64,000 nucleotides of DNA, from contig JASPKZ010001290.1 in the NCBI GenBank assembly GCA_030220185.1, positions 34,050 to 98,049 of the forward strand, in the 5' to 3' direction. Position 1 is the first letter of the stretch. Each line of letters opens with the position of its first letter. Under the pieces are notes generated by a model, which was not told the origin of the DNA, did no database searches, and saw only the letters and a list, made by a program, of their open reading frames with translations. This document shows positions 21,441-33,268 of the stretch, in pieces. A program made the translations under genes and the position numbers. This DNA comes from Diploptera punctata. Taxonomy: Eukaryota; Arthropoda; Insecta; Blattodea; Blaberidae.

Positions 21441-23680
21441 GTTACTCGTAGTTTTAATTAATTTTGTTTTAAGCGTATTTTAATGCCATATTTGATTATT
21501 AGACTTGGGTTCGGGTCTTAAGACCCTAAGACCTTATTTTAGGTTTATTGTATTACCACCTTTAAATTTATTAAATGAATGTGATATACTCTGGGGTGGT
21601 ATGGAGTTTGTTATGACATGACGTTTCTGGTTCGACACACATCAAGCATTCACACACATGACTCATAACGCCATTTATTTGGGCTGAGCTTAAGGCATCG
21701 AGGAGGGGCTACAAACCTCCCTTTGGCCCTTTTCTGCCTTAAATTGACTCGCAGGCTCGGAGTCATGAGGAAGTACATAAGTGGGCCTCCCATTAGATCA
21801 TTACGACCACATATTTTAAACACGCGTGTTTAGCTAAACCAATTCCTAATATAATGTGAGGTGAAAGGTGATATGAAATAAAGGCCAAGAAGCGCGCCTT
21901 GAGATTTATAAGTGAAGTTCCCTTCACTCGAGCGAAAAGTCCTCATTATGATAAAAGATGAACAGAAACGAAACCATTTAAGATATTGTCTTATTACTAA
22001 TGGAATCCATATCAATTTCCGTTGAGGTGAATAGTCATAATATGAAAACTTAAAATACGTACCTTGTGACAGGTGCCGTCGTTCTCAATTATCTTAAAAT
22101 ATTAAATTTAAAATGTTTCATTAATTCAGGCAGAAAATACCATTAAGAGTTCAATCATCTCTTAAATTATTTAAATGTTCTATAAGGCTATAAGATACGT
22201 TGGTTTAATTTATTTAATAGGCCTATCTCTAAAAAGCAGTAGACAAGCGATTCAGTAGAAATTATTTAAATTTGTGTAAAATTATACAACGTGCAATAAT
22301 AAGGTTCTGTTATGCTTGATTTCATTCCACTACAATCCGATACATTTAAATAAGCAGGCATAAGAATTTGACTTTCGCCAATTTAAGGGTTAAAGTAACT
22401 TCTAGAAATACATAGATTGAGGAGGTTTTACGTGAAATATACTCTGTACTCTTGACCGACAAAATATCATGGTAGAGGGATCACAATGTATGTTCCGGTG
22501 CCACCCACTAAACTTTTATTGTTAAATGGAGAGATGATATGAAGCCATCTATCACTGAATATCTGTGATATACAAGGATATCAACTGACCAGATCTTCCC
22601 ACCATCACAGGCAGATTAGTTGAAATGAAAATAAATAGATGACATGAATAAAGAGAAGTGGTTGAATTAATTTTTTACAGTGGAAAACGGGAGATACCCC
22701 TAAGAAAAGCTTCTCTTAACATAGATTCGTCGTCTAGAAACCACGCATGGAGTGACTGAAACGCAAACTTAATACTCAGGTGTAAAAGGCGAGTGTGTAA
22801 CCAATTTCACCACAGATCCAATGTTAAATGGATACAGAATTAAAGAAAAGTTGCCTAAAAACTTATGTTTATTCAGAACGCCTATTGGAATAAAAAAAAC
22901 AAGAAAAGGAGAATATATTACTATGGTTGGGTTGATATTTTATGCAAGACTGCATACTATTCATTATATAAAGGAGGTAAATGATTAAATCACCTGTGTT
23001 TCCTCTCAGGTTGACGGATTTTTAAGAGGACAATGCCAGCACTAGAGCCCATGAACTCCGGTGACAGTCCAGAGGTTATTGTTAAGCCGTATAGGAAAAC
23101 AATGCACCACGCATTACGAATTACCTGAAGATAATACATAATTTCTTTTCAAGTCACATTTCAGGAGATTGTTTCGTGATCTCACGGAGGATACATGATT
23201 CATCATATTCTTAAAATTTCCTTTGTTATAAACGAAAAAAGAAAATATTTATATTCTAAACTTCCTCTCTTGTTTGTAACAGAAAACTCGAATGAGTTAA
23301 AGATTTACATTTAAAAAAGCCAGCGAAGTCTCATATCCAGCGAATTGACTTGGGCAGTAGCGTTTGAGGTTCATATTCGAGAAGTTCCCAGTTTAGACTC
23401 CGGTGCCACCAATCCGATGTTTTTTTTTCTAGTTCTAAACTCATCTATTCATAACCACCATCAGTAACATTCAAATTAAATTTGTGAAGTGTTCAGTAAA
23501 CACATTTTACAAACCAATGCAACAATATGAACACATATCTGCAGGATACTGATTCTAGACACGATATGACTTCAGATATTAAAAGCGTCTAAAAACAATT
23601 AGATAAAAAATCTCGCATCTTCGATAATACAAGGAGTTCTCAACCCAAAGTCTTCGATAATTATGCCAAAAGATACCAAC
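21441..23680. other. No gene recognised, 2.2 kb
   Basis: Unique-looking AT-rich sequence. I searched for splice-flanked exons and conserved motifs and saw none. A weak tRNA-like block near 23335-23405 is not convincing. Confidence 0.35.
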
Positions 23681-23686
23681 ATGGAG

Positions 23687-24599
23687 GGTGTTCGGAAATT
23701 CATATTACAAACTTCTAGGGCTGCTAGAGAGGGCTGAGTAGACAATATTTTGAATAGGAACCCATGTTCAGGAACGTACCGTTTCCGCGCTACAGTCATT
23801 ACAATGTGTCGGATTTACCGGTATTGTTTTGCAACCGGATAGACCTGATTGCAAGTGACGTTTATCCTGCCATTGAATGTCCGTCAGGAACTGTGGTTTT
23901 AGCAAGATGGCGCACCGCCGCACTTTACACGCGAGGATCGGCGATATCTTAACCGAATATTTGTGCAAAAATGGATTGACCGGCTTGGTCCTATTGCACG
24001 ATCGTCGGATTTAACGTCATTGGACTATTTTTTGTGGGGTTTATGAAGAGTATGGTGTACGGAACTCCAGTGAAGACCAAGGTAGAACTGCTGGCATGAG
24101 TTATGGTCCCTGCACAAGAGATTAAGGGACACAAGGCGTGATGAAACAAGTGTACCGGAACATGATTCGTCGGTACAATGTGTGCAACGACATTGGTGGT
24201 CGTCACATCAAGCCTCTGTTGTAGCGAGTGTTTCGCATGAGACACATCCATTGTAGAAGACAGAAACATTTTTTTTTCCATTGTTGACACATGTGTTATT
24301 GTGATCAATGAAAGTGTATCCGTTACTTTGGTATAGTTACCAAATAAATTTGAATTTATTCTGTAATTATTTAAACTTAATTTAATTCTCTATTTTATGT
24401 CGCACCTCATTTGACATGGTACTCTTCTGACGTCCTGTACTGTTTATCCGGTTGCAAAACAACACCGGCAAATCCGACACATTGTAATGATTTTAGCAAG
24501 GAAACTACACGTTTCCGGACATTGGTTCCTGTTCAAAATATTGTCTACTCAGTCCCCTCTACTAGCTCTAGAAGTTTGTGATATGAATTTCCGAACACC
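23687..24599 (+). mobile_element. Mariner-like element with ~155-bp TIRs and decayed transposase
   Basis: The left repeat 23687-23842 and right repeat 24445-24599 are inverted copies differing at scattered positions. They begin ggtgttcggaaattcatat and end in gcaaccggat-type sequence. The interior encodes, with frameshifts, only the C-terminal third of an IS630/Tc1/mariner-type transposase: GAPPHFTREDRRYL-like, FVQKWIDRLGPIAR, SSDLTSLDYFLWG, then VYGTPVKT. The N-terminal DNA-binding part is missing. This is an internally deleted, inactive copy. Clear TA target duplication is not certain. Confidence 0.8.
23900..24230 (+). pseudogene. Mariner-like transposase remnant
   Basis: The stretch SSDLTSLDYFLWG corresponds to the catalytic-region motif usually written SPDLTPLDFFLWG in this insect family, where the second acidic residue of the catalytic triad lies. 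Two frame changes and a stop near 24098 prevent expression. The later part retains a CNDIGGRH-like C-terminus (family: CN...GGHF). Confidence 0.75.
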
Positions 24600-24884
24600 G
24601 TGTATAAGTTTCTCTGTTTTGTAATATAGCGAATAGTTTCATCGTGAGAAACTGCTCCTTTTGTTATACTTCCCAGATTAACGTACCCGGTTTTGGCCAC
24701 CTAGTATGTCTGTCGTGGGATGATAATAATAAAGAGTTACAGCAAAATAATGCATTAAATTGTTTATTGCCAGCTACGGTAGTACGTCGGTCAATAAAAT
24801 GTCTTGTAAATTTTGCTCTTTCTTCATTAGATCCGGTAAATCTGGAGTTGGCCTTGTAAGAATATAACAGATCCTATTAAAAAT

Positions 24885-25045
24885 GTCTCTGGTCCCCAGA
24901 TTCAATTCCACCCGGTGTCTGATTTTTAAGGACGTAAAATCCTGAAAAAAAAAAGAGGCCTCTGTGTTAAATTTTCCGGTCCATTCACATTTAGATTTGA
25001 ATTGTGACGCAAATTACCTGAGTTGTTAAATAGAGCAAATAAATA
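24885..25045 (+). mobile_element. SINE C fragment
   Basis: It shares aaaatcctg, gaggcctctg and a gacgcaaattacctgagtt-like block with copies at 41883-42135 and 46049-46262. The tRNA-like head is decayed (tctctggtccccagattcaa) and the 3' end is aaataaataaataaa. Confidence 0.6.
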
Positions 25046-25455
25046 AATAAATACTATCTCGGTTTAAAAAGAAGTGCAGTTAATGTATGCTTCAACAAAT
25101 CACATAGCCTTGAAACGTTACACATAATTAACTCTAGTGGCTTTTACTTGTACTTTCATTAATTATCGGGTCAACCTATCACATTTATAAATTCACCTTT
25201 TAAGTGCACATTTCATTAACTTAGTTTGCAATATTTTGATTATTCCAAGTCTATTTACATGTTAAAGATACAGGAAAGGGACAAGGCTAGCTATTTTTAG
25301 TCCAAATATAGTTTGAAGTGTCATTAGATTCTCCATGGAAAATATTATCATTTAGAAGTGTGAAGCAGAAAAAAAAAAACATTTTAACCATGGGTTTATC
25401 TGCTTCCATAATTTGGCATGCATATAAGTAGGCCTAAGTAAGTATGCTGTACATT
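25046..25455. other. No gene recognised
   Basis: AT-rich, nothing supported. Confidence 0.35.
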
Positions 25456-25461
25456 TTTTCC

Positions 25462-25770
25462 CCCCAGTTGTCTTTTGACATTTCTGGCTTTCTCCCTTAG
25501 AATTGGCAGAATTGTAATCCATTTCTTAGGTTGGGGCACCTGGAAGACGGAGTTAAGTTACTCCGATATGATATGATGGGTGAAAAATGATAATGAAGCG
25601 CCAGGAGAGTTCTTAACCTGAACTTAACTTAAATTCCAGACCACGGGCAACTACAGGAATAATTTCCTTTAAGGAAAAAATCCTATGGTTTGACCGAGAA
25701 TCGAACCCGGGACCTCATGAACAGTATTCAGGAACGCTGACCACTAGCCCATGAGGCTGGTCATGTTGTA
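25462..25770 (-). mobile_element. SINE E copy
   Basis: On the minus strand the tRNA-like head gaccagcctcatgggctagt, with gggttcgattctcgg as B-box region, leads to the body and the tail gcgccttccag-type block, ending gaaagacaactgggg. Related copies: 27978-28292, 43056-43310, and tails in the chimeric SINEs at 48310-48702 and 63661-64000. Confidence 0.75.
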
Positions 25771-26385
25771 CAACTAAAAACGTATGTTTTCTAGGTTTCA
25801 AAGAAAAAGATACCTGGTTATTTCCCTGTAGGCCTACCCTTTAAATATAGTCACTAGTCGGGCCAATGTTGTTACAGCCAGTAATTTCTTTCAATTCAGA
25901 TGGCAAAACTGTTTTATATTGTAATCCGAGGGGGACAAGAATAAAGGTCGACCTTTAAAGATATGGCGTGATCAATTTTGAGTCGGAACAAATCAACAGG
26001 CCTATTTCTTGAAGACGATGACAATGAATTACGATCACACCATTTCCACTAAAATCCCCTATCTTTCTTTATTATCTGCACAATAATTCTCTTTACAAGC
26101 ACTTCAGGTTAATTATTCTTTGTTAATATTTTTGTATTACATAGTATCATCACATAACTTTTTCATACTTCGCCGATACGCCCAATTATTCATCAGAGTA
26201 CTGTAATTTTCAAACCACGACAAACTTCACACAACCTCTGGCGGCCTCTGTCATCATTACATATAAACGTGAAACATCCGAAGATTTAGATTGGCTGAGA
26301 AGCGCGCACACATGCCGCATTTACCCTTTCAAAAGACAATACTTATTTAAAGTGTGACTTCGAAAAACAGAAGTCTCGACTGCAG
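25771..26385. other. No gene recognised
   Basis: Short non-repetitive AT-rich sequence without coding signal. Confidence 0.35.
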
Positions 26386-26389
26386 GAGC

Positions 26390-27560
26390 ATAAAAAAAGA
26401 TGACTCCCGAACATTAAAAATGCGTTGATTCGAGAAACGGGGCAATAATGTGAACAAAGATCAATTTTTAATTTCGGGTTTCAAGTAAACTCCCACTTCT
26501 AATGATCAAATTTCGCTGATTTTGTTAAGAATACCTCCCTCGGTTTATTTTTAATAGTACATTCTTAGATTAAATGAAATATGTAAATTATACGATTTAA
26601 AGATTTCTGTAAGGAAAACGAAGACCATGGCTTTTAGAGGAAGAGATCCAGTGAGAACCAAAATTATTTTAGAAAATCAAAGTATAGAACAGATGTCTAG
26701 TTTCAAATATTTGGGCTGTGATGTTGGCTACAATGTGGAAAGAGATATTGACTCCAAAATAAATAAATTTCAGAAGGTGTGTGGAACAATACAGAGAACA
26801 TTCAAAAATAAAATTAGAAAAGAAACCAAGATAAAAATGTATAATGTTATGGCGGTTCCCACAATATTGTATGGATATGAAACTTGGGCTCCAGTGAAAA
26901 GACAGAAGGATAGAATACAGACGGCAGAGATGCGGTTCCTAAGACAAGTAAAAGGATGTACAAGACTTGATAGAATAAGAAATGAGGATATAAGAGAAGA
27001 ATTGAAAGTACATCCTTTATTGGATAAAGTCACGAATTACAGACAGAAATGGATTGATCACATGGATGGAATGAGTACGGAGAGATATCCATTGTTAGCA
27101 AGACATTATCAAGCAAGAGGAAGGCGTGATGTTGGAAGACCTAGACGACGTTGGGCTGATGCATTATGAAGTCGGAACGGGCAATTGCCTAATCCCTGGA
27201 GTGATGATGATGATGATGATGATGATGACATTCTTAGTTTCATTGTGAAACATCGAAAATTGCGACCGCTAGAGTGATTTTTAAATTTTCATTTAGATGA
27301 ACTCCTACACCTAATGGTTTTATTTTGATGGTTAACGAACTCGATCTCACCTTCTTAATTACTTGTGGTTGCTATATACCACGATTATTTCGATGAAATA
27401 AAAGTAATGACCTCTAGAGCATTGACGCACACATACAGACAAACACACACATATACGAGCATATAGTCATTTTCGATGTCTACTAGATGGAATCGGTGAA
27501 GATCTGTAAATTTTCAAAAAAATATTTTCATGAGAACAATCTCAATATATGCATATAGTT
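26390..27560 (-). mobile_element. Helitron-related repeat (family L), interrupted
   Basis: Blocks on both sides of the LINE at 26569-27227 match internal parts of the Helitron-like element at 10868-11380 in reverse orientation: the ttttcgttgtgaaacatcgaa, aaataaaccgag and ctacacctaatgg motifs. A related copy is at 60905-61130. Helitron termini were not found here, so the limits are approximate. Confidence 0.5.
26569..27227 (+). pseudogene. 5'-truncated LINE (same family as 35.1-38.4 kb) with 10-bp TSD
   Basis: The coding part contains FKYLGCDVGYNVERDIDSKI, TILYGYETW, RIQTAEMRFLRQVKGCTR and RRDVGRPRRRWADAL, the region after RT to the C-terminus. It remains open for 180 codons (26627-27169), so the insertion is fairly young. 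The terminus gggcaattgcctaatccc and a (GAT)n tail follow. The perfect duplication acattcttag lies at 26559-26568 and 27228-27237. Truncation removes EN and RT, so it cannot move on its own. Confidence 0.9.
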
Positions 27561-27898
27561 AAGTGAGGGGGAAAATGTATCGACAATTCTATAAAACCGA
27601 TGTTGAATTAAAATACATAAACAGAATTTCTGTTGCAGATCTTCTATTTGATGCAGGAGGTACTTAATTACTTTTTGTTAAATGGTGAGAAATGTATAAA
27701 ATAAAAATATCAATAGAAACAGAAACTGCCATAATATAATATTAATTCTCCATTTATTGAATCATCTATACGGAGAATATAGTATCTAACTTTTCACCTA
27801 AGGCACGAAATTTGTAGTATTATATGTATTGTAAACTTTATGTTAAAATTTTCAGTTTTGTATTTTTTTATTCTGTGTCATCGGTTCCAAGATAAAAC

Positions 27899-27964
<66 letters not shown>
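27899..27964. repeat. (AAT)n microsatellite
   Basis: About 22 units, directly upstream of a SINE E copy. Confidence 0.95.
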
Positions 27965-27966
<2 letters not shown>

Positions 27967-27977
27967 TAAAATAATAA

Positions 27978-28290
27978 TAATCGACCAGCCTCATGGGCTG
28001 GTGGTCGGAGTTTCTGACTACAGTTTATGGAGTCCCAGGTTCGATTCCTAGGTAGACCACAAGGATTTTTCATAAAAAAGAATTATTCTTCTGGTCGCCA
28101 ATGGTCTTGATTTAGCTTAAGTTTAGGTTTAAAGACTCTCCTGGTACTTAATTATCATTCATAACCTATAATACCATTGGGGTAACGTAACTCCACCTTC
28201 CAGGCGCCCAACTTAAGAAGTGCGTTACAGTTCGCCAGTAGGCCTACCAGGAGAGAATACCAGAAATGTCATAAAGACAACCAGGTGGCA

Positions 28291-28292
<2 letters not shown>
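27978..28292 (+). mobile_element. SINE E, near complete
   Basis: The head reads accagcctcatgggctggtg, with B-box region aggttcgattcctagg. It is followed by the body with ggtcttgatttagcttaag and tail E (ccttccaggcgcccaactta, ending aaagacaaccaggtggca). The 3' end runs into a TAG microsatellite. Confidence 0.85.
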
Positions 28293-28361
<69 letters not shown>

Positions 28362-28443
28362 ATAGTAATAATAATAATAATAATAATAACAATAATTAAT
28401 AATAATAATAATTAATAATAATAATAATAATTAATAATAATAA
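28292..28443. repeat. (TAG)n then (AAT)n compound microsatellite
   Basis: About 23 TAG units followed by imperfect AAT units with ATT junctions. It is directly attached to the SINE E 3' end. Confidence 0.95.
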
Positions 28444-29360
28444 TGTTTAGATGTATCTATTCTTTCTCTGGGTCCAAATATCGGAACTTCGTTCACGACT
28501 AAGATCAATAAAACATTTTTGGGTGAGGAAACTGAAGAACGGGGATTTTTTTCCAAAGGAATGTTAAAAATCGTCTCTTCGTGTCACATATGTGTTGCAC
28601 CTTAAAATACTGTAAAAGCAATTTCCCTAGAAAAATCTTCCAGATGTAGGAACTCCTTTCCTAGTGTCACAATTGGTGTTGGCGCTGAAATAAACGACGC
28701 TAAATAAGTGAAACAAGCAAATATTATATAAACATTTTAAGCAATACAATGCTATGAAGGCATCTTCTTCTCTGTAATGAGCGGATAAGACATGAAAAAG
28801 CGTATAACCTCAGGTAATCCTCTCGTCGCTGGTGACTTACGTCACTAAACATGATGTCATCCGCATTGTTAGCAACCAAGTCACAACTCAAAGGATGAAA
28901 TTGTAAACTTTACTCATAGCTTATTATCGCTTTAAAGACAAAAATGTTGATGTTATTGAAATACTTCGTTTCTAAATAACCTAAGTCAAATTACCTTGTT
29001 TTATTTTTGTGTAATTCTGTTAAAAGAAATATTAGGCCTAATAGTACATAAGACAGTACTTCGAAATTGCTTCATTACATACATAATATTAATAGTGTAT
29101 AAGACCTTAATTCTAAATTGCTTTAATTGGATTCTTTGCTCAATAGGATACAATTATTTTGTAGGATGTATATTATTTTGTTTCATTCAAATATTATTTT
29201 CTCGATTTCAAATGAGACTCTCTCCGGCGCATATCATACTCCAGATGTGCTAATATTCTGAGTAGAATTCCTTTATGATTACGTCTTGTTTGAAACCTAT
29301 TGTATAAAAGCTGGACTGAAAATCAATATCAAATAAAACTAGATATACGATCAAAAGTAG
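28444..29360. other. No gene recognised
   Basis: The 85-codon plus-strand frame at 28996-29253 is hydrophobic and AT-driven and resembles no family I know. Confidence 0.3.
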
Positions 29361-29373
29361 AAATATATTAATA

Positions 29374-29706
29374 TCTATATAGTAATTATGCCCGAGGGCA
29401 GGTCTTTCACTGCAATCATAGCATTTTCATGCTATGCTTTGCAGCTTTACTAGGGAATTATAGGTGTGATAGCTTCCCGTTGCTTTGCACACCGGTGAAG
29501 GTTGATGATGATAATGATAAGGATGATAATGATGGACGGATGATTTTCGGGGACCGTTGGGTATTAATCTTCCTGGAATTTGTCTTACAGGTGAGGAAAA
29601 CCCCCGAAAAAAAAAACTCAACCAGGAGCCAGTCCCGACCGGGAATCGAACTCGGGCCCGCTGCGTGATAAAGGCAGCACGCTACCTCGAGATCACAGCG
29701 GTGGAC
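29374..29706 (-). mobile_element. SINE A, full length with 11-bp TSD
   Basis: On the minus strand it runs from tgtccaccgctgtgatctcg to the tail attactatatag. The TSD atatattaata is at 29363-29373 and 29707-29717. The tail lacks the usual (tgga)n. Confidence 0.85.
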
Positions 29707-29734
29707 ATATATTAATAAATGACCCTAAATAACA

Positions 29735-30005
29735 AATGAAAGAAAGTTTGAAGTAGTGGAGGAATTCAAAAGCTTAGGAGCAATATTATTACAAATAATA
29801 TTAGAACAGGATATAGAGGTTAATTAAACATAGCCTGAATTTTGAAAACACGTGACATTATGTATTGCAAGGACACACATGATCCCAGTTTCTTCAAAAA
29901 TGTTACTTTAAAAATATACAAAACGTCTATTCTTTCGGTTATATTATATGGGTACGAAACACGATCTGTTATGAAAATCAAGTCACTCCATTCACACACA
30001 CACAC
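29735..30005 (+). pseudogene. LINE fragment, family J, internal part
   Basis: Translation in broken frames gives VEEFKSLGAILLQI, then SKMLL-KIYKT-like and LYG-ETR-like residues, homologous to the start of the 40600-41180 copy. It ends in a CA-rich run at 29993-30008. Confidence 0.6.
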
Positions 30006-30011
30006 ACATAT

Positions 30012-31045
30012 TCATAAGTAATGCCACGAGTGATTTACAATTTATCTAGAGAATTTGGAAATCAAGAGTGGCACTTGTTAGGACTACTTAACGAATAAAA
30101 TTAAGCTGTTTACTCACAAATCATTATTTAAATATAGTTATTTTAAAATATTTATAGATTTAATGCAAACGGCGATGTTTGAAAACAAATGAGAAAAGAT
30201 TGGTACGCTTCATTTGCTTCTTTTGTTCATCACTGCAACCAGATCATATTATTTATTGCCAAATGAACGCAATATTGTAAGAATACACTCCAGTGGAGAA
30301 AAAATGAAACACATCAAACTGTATATTAATTAATTTCTGATGTCCTATGATGTAATTTTTTTTTTTTTAGTATTCCCACTACTGGCCTCAGGAGGCCCTT
30401 GGGGTAGTGGGAGGTTAAGGCTCCCACTTTTTCTGGACAATCGGCCCTTGATGTCAGCCGGGTTGTCAGCCCTGCGTGACGGCCGCCTTTACCCCAGAAC
30501 AAGCGTCTGGTACTCATTTCCGTTAGAGGCTGAGTCGACCCCAGGGCCATAGTGCCGCCAGAAGGTTTTGGTCAGTTTAAAATTCCTGACCCCACCGGGA
30601 CTTGAACCCTCGACCTTCCGGCTTCTAGCGCAGTGCCTTAACCACTACGCTACGGCGTGCCCCCTATGATGTAAATATGACAATTATATTTTTCTGGAAT
30701 GTTATTACCTGGGAAAAAATACATTTAAGAAAGTGCAAATAGTGATTTCTTCTTTTGGTGGTATAATCAATTGCTACAAATGTTTTTATATTAACTCCCG
30801 CATGCGCTATGTGTTGACATTCATGCACTATATATACAATCTGGTAGCCATATTTCTTAGAGAGTCAGTCACTGCAAAATAATGCTATGACCCATTCAGA
30901 ATGTTAAAAAGGAGGTGCTTCCTTTATTATGTTAAACTTTAGTTGGTAAATTCTAGGCGAAACACGACTGTGATTGGTTGGAAATCAAAAATCATTGAAA
31001 CGTGATTGGTCATTGACTCCCATTTGGGGCATGAGTTAAATAGTC
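30012..31045 (-). repeat. Interspersed repeat R1, copy 2, split by a SINE B
   Basis: The minus strand runs from gactatttaactcatgcccc (31024-31045) to the ggcattacttatg end. It is interrupted at 30356-30662 by a SINE B with a 12-bp TSD. Confidence 0.65.
30356..30662 (-). mobile_element. SINE B, full length with poly(A) and 12-bp TSD
   Basis: On the minus strand it starts ggggcacgccgtagcgtagt, has B-box region gggttcaagtcccgg, and ends ccagtagtgggaatac followed by a poly(A) tract (the T run at 30356-30369). The TSD cctatgatgtaa is at 30344-30355 and 30663-30674, inside repeat R1. This is the best reference copy for SINE B. Confidence 0.92.
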
Positions 31046-31079
31046 GTACTAAACATAAGGAATATGATAATGATAATTA

Positions 31080-31262
31080 TGGTGAGTAGATGACGTTCAG
31101 GGACCGTTTGGGCCTTAAAGATTCCTTACAGGCGGTTTATCTTACAGGCGAGAAAAAACCCGAAAAAAAAAACATTCCCAGGAAACTTGTCCCGACCGGG
31201 GACCGAACCTTGCCCCACTGCCTACGAGATAATGATGTTACCCGAGACCACAAAGGCGGACC
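31080..31262 (-). mobile_element. SINE A head and body without tail
   Basis: On the minus strand it runs from gtccgcctttgtggtctcgg through the central body, and stops after an ATC-poor run at about 31080. No tail module follows; R1 sequence lies beyond. Confidence 0.65.
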
Positions 31263-31380
31263 CTCTTTTCATATCAAAATTAAATGAACAAATGTCTTAC
31301 TTAAGCTGTTAAGGGAAGTTGGAAATCATTTATAAAAATGTATTATAACTGGCAAAGTTATTTACGAATTGAATATATAA

Positions 31381-31928
31381 TGTCCATCGCTGTGGTCACG
31401 AGGTAGCGTTCTGCATTGTCACGCAACGGGCCCGGGTTCGATTCCCGGTCAGGACAGGCTCCTGTGTAAGTTTTTTTCGGGGGTTTTTCCTCACCTGTAA
31501 GACAAATGTCAGGAAGCTTAAGATCCAACGGTCCCCGAAAATCATCCGGCCATCATCACCATCATTATCATCATCCTTCACCGGTGTGGAAAACAACGGG
31601 AAGCCACCACACCTATAATTCCATAGTAAAGCTGCAAAGCATAGCATGATGCCTGGTCGGGGCAGTTTTTCTGGGTGAGTTTTTGTCGGGGTTTTTCCTT
31701 ACCTGTAAGACAAATGTCAGGAAAAATTTAAGGCCCAAACGGTCCCCGAAATCATATGGCCATCATCATCATCATCCTTATCATCATCATCACTATCAGC
31801 CTTCACCGGTGTGGAAAGCAACGGGAAGCTACCACACCTACAATTCCCTAGTAAAGCTGCAAACATAGCATGAAAATGCTATGATTGCAGTGAAGGACCT
31901 GCCTTCGGGCAGAATTACTATGGATGGA
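31381..31928 (+). mobile_element. Head-to-tail SINE A dimer
   Basis: The first unit (31381-31648) has head, perfect ggttcgattcc B box, body and tail A truncated at gcatagcatga. A second unit then starts inside its head at tgcctggtcgggg and runs to the family end attactatggatgg. A second dimer of a different type is at 39650-40135. Confidence 0.8.
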
Positions 31929-31929
31929 T

Positions 31930-32602
31930 TGATATGTAATATATACAGGGAAAAGACCATTAAATGACATTAACATATAATTTGCTTTCAAATGATTTGA
32001 GTGTTTTTTTTACTTCATTATAATATCATGCATAAGATAATAAGATTGGTATTTGTATTCAGGTTTTTCTTACATTTGTCAAAGGTGATTTTATACAATA
32101 AGTAGGTAAACGTGACACAAACATTCAAATTGTAAACACTGCACATTCCTTTCATAACGGTTTAAATTAGGCAGTGTCTTACGGAACATTTAATTCTGTT
32201 TTCGGAGAAGAGTATTCAGTGAGTTACTTCGTCGTTCTACATCAGTAACAGCATTTTTTCTTCCGTAACTAATTAAATTGAACTTACAAAAAGATAAAGT
32301 CTATTAAATTTGAAGATCATATCTGCACCCTTCTGTGGAACAGAATTTACAAAACATACCAGTCGATTAAAGTTGGAGATTATATAGCCCATGCTGGAGC
32401 ATTAGTAGATTTAGCGATCTTCTCACTTCACCTTGCGGGTGTGTCTTCTATCCTAGGTATTAGCCTATAATGTGGGCCACATAATAATTGAATTGAATTT
32501 ATGTCACCCAGTGTCTGCTTAAATAAGCAAATCTCTCAGCAACTCTAATTTGTGTTTAATGTTCTTGATTTACGGAATGTTTATTTTTTTAATAAAATTG
32601 TG
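31930..32602. other. No gene recognised
   Basis: AT-rich. Nothing supported. Confidence 0.35.
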
Positions 32603-32603
32603 C

Positions 32604-32626
32604 ATATATATATATATATATATATC
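32604..32626. repeat. (TA)n microsatellite
   Basis: Short pure TA run just before a LINE fragment. Confidence 0.85.
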
Positions 32627-32639
32627 GCAGTAAAAAAAA

Positions 32640-32965
32640 CGAACATTTGTAATGCAATTGTCAAAACTAAAAGAATATATAGCTCAGAGACATGGCATTT
32701 GAAAACAAAAAAACAATAGACAAATTAAATTATACAGAAATAGACTTCTGGCGATGATCAGCAAGTATTTCGAGGACAGAGAAAATATAAATAATGTTAA
32801 AAGAGGAAAGATGAAAGTGCAAGGATCTTTAGGAGAAAGTATCAAAACAATACAATTAAGATTGTTTGAACATATGAAAAGAATGACGGAAGAAAGATAA
32901 CCGAAAAAAATTTAAGAATGGAAATCGATAGGAAGAAGGAAGTATGAAAGACCAAAATTAATGAC
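32640..32965 (+). pseudogene. LINE C-terminal fragment
   Basis: Broken frames give KTKRIYSSETWHLKT-like residues, then KMKVQGSLGESIKTIQLRLF, EHMKRMTEER and GRRKYERPK. The SETW...HMKRM...GRRK order is that of RTE-like LINE C-termini. It is heavily mutated. Confidence 0.55.
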
Positions 32966-33268
32966 TTTTTGTGTTCCTGTGTCCATGTATATCATTTAAT
33001 AGCTAGATTCCTGTGTAATTGAAAAAAATAGACACTTATATTAAGTCAATTTAAATTGGAAATCATATAAATATTATTCTCAAGTCAGTAGAAATAAAAT
33101 CGTACATGTAGAATATGAAAGTTAATTAAAATTGGAAATCAAATAGGACTATTCTGTGAGCCATGCTGCTGAGTGGGAAGGTGTCTGAGTATCAGTCCAG
33201 GATAGAGGGAGGATGGAAATGTTATTCACTCTTCTCAGTTTACGTCAGTTAAAAAATTGTACGTATAA

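Noticed and set aside
28996..29253. A small membrane protein
   Set aside because: It is hydrophobic through T-rich codons only; there is no conserved motif or promoter evidence.
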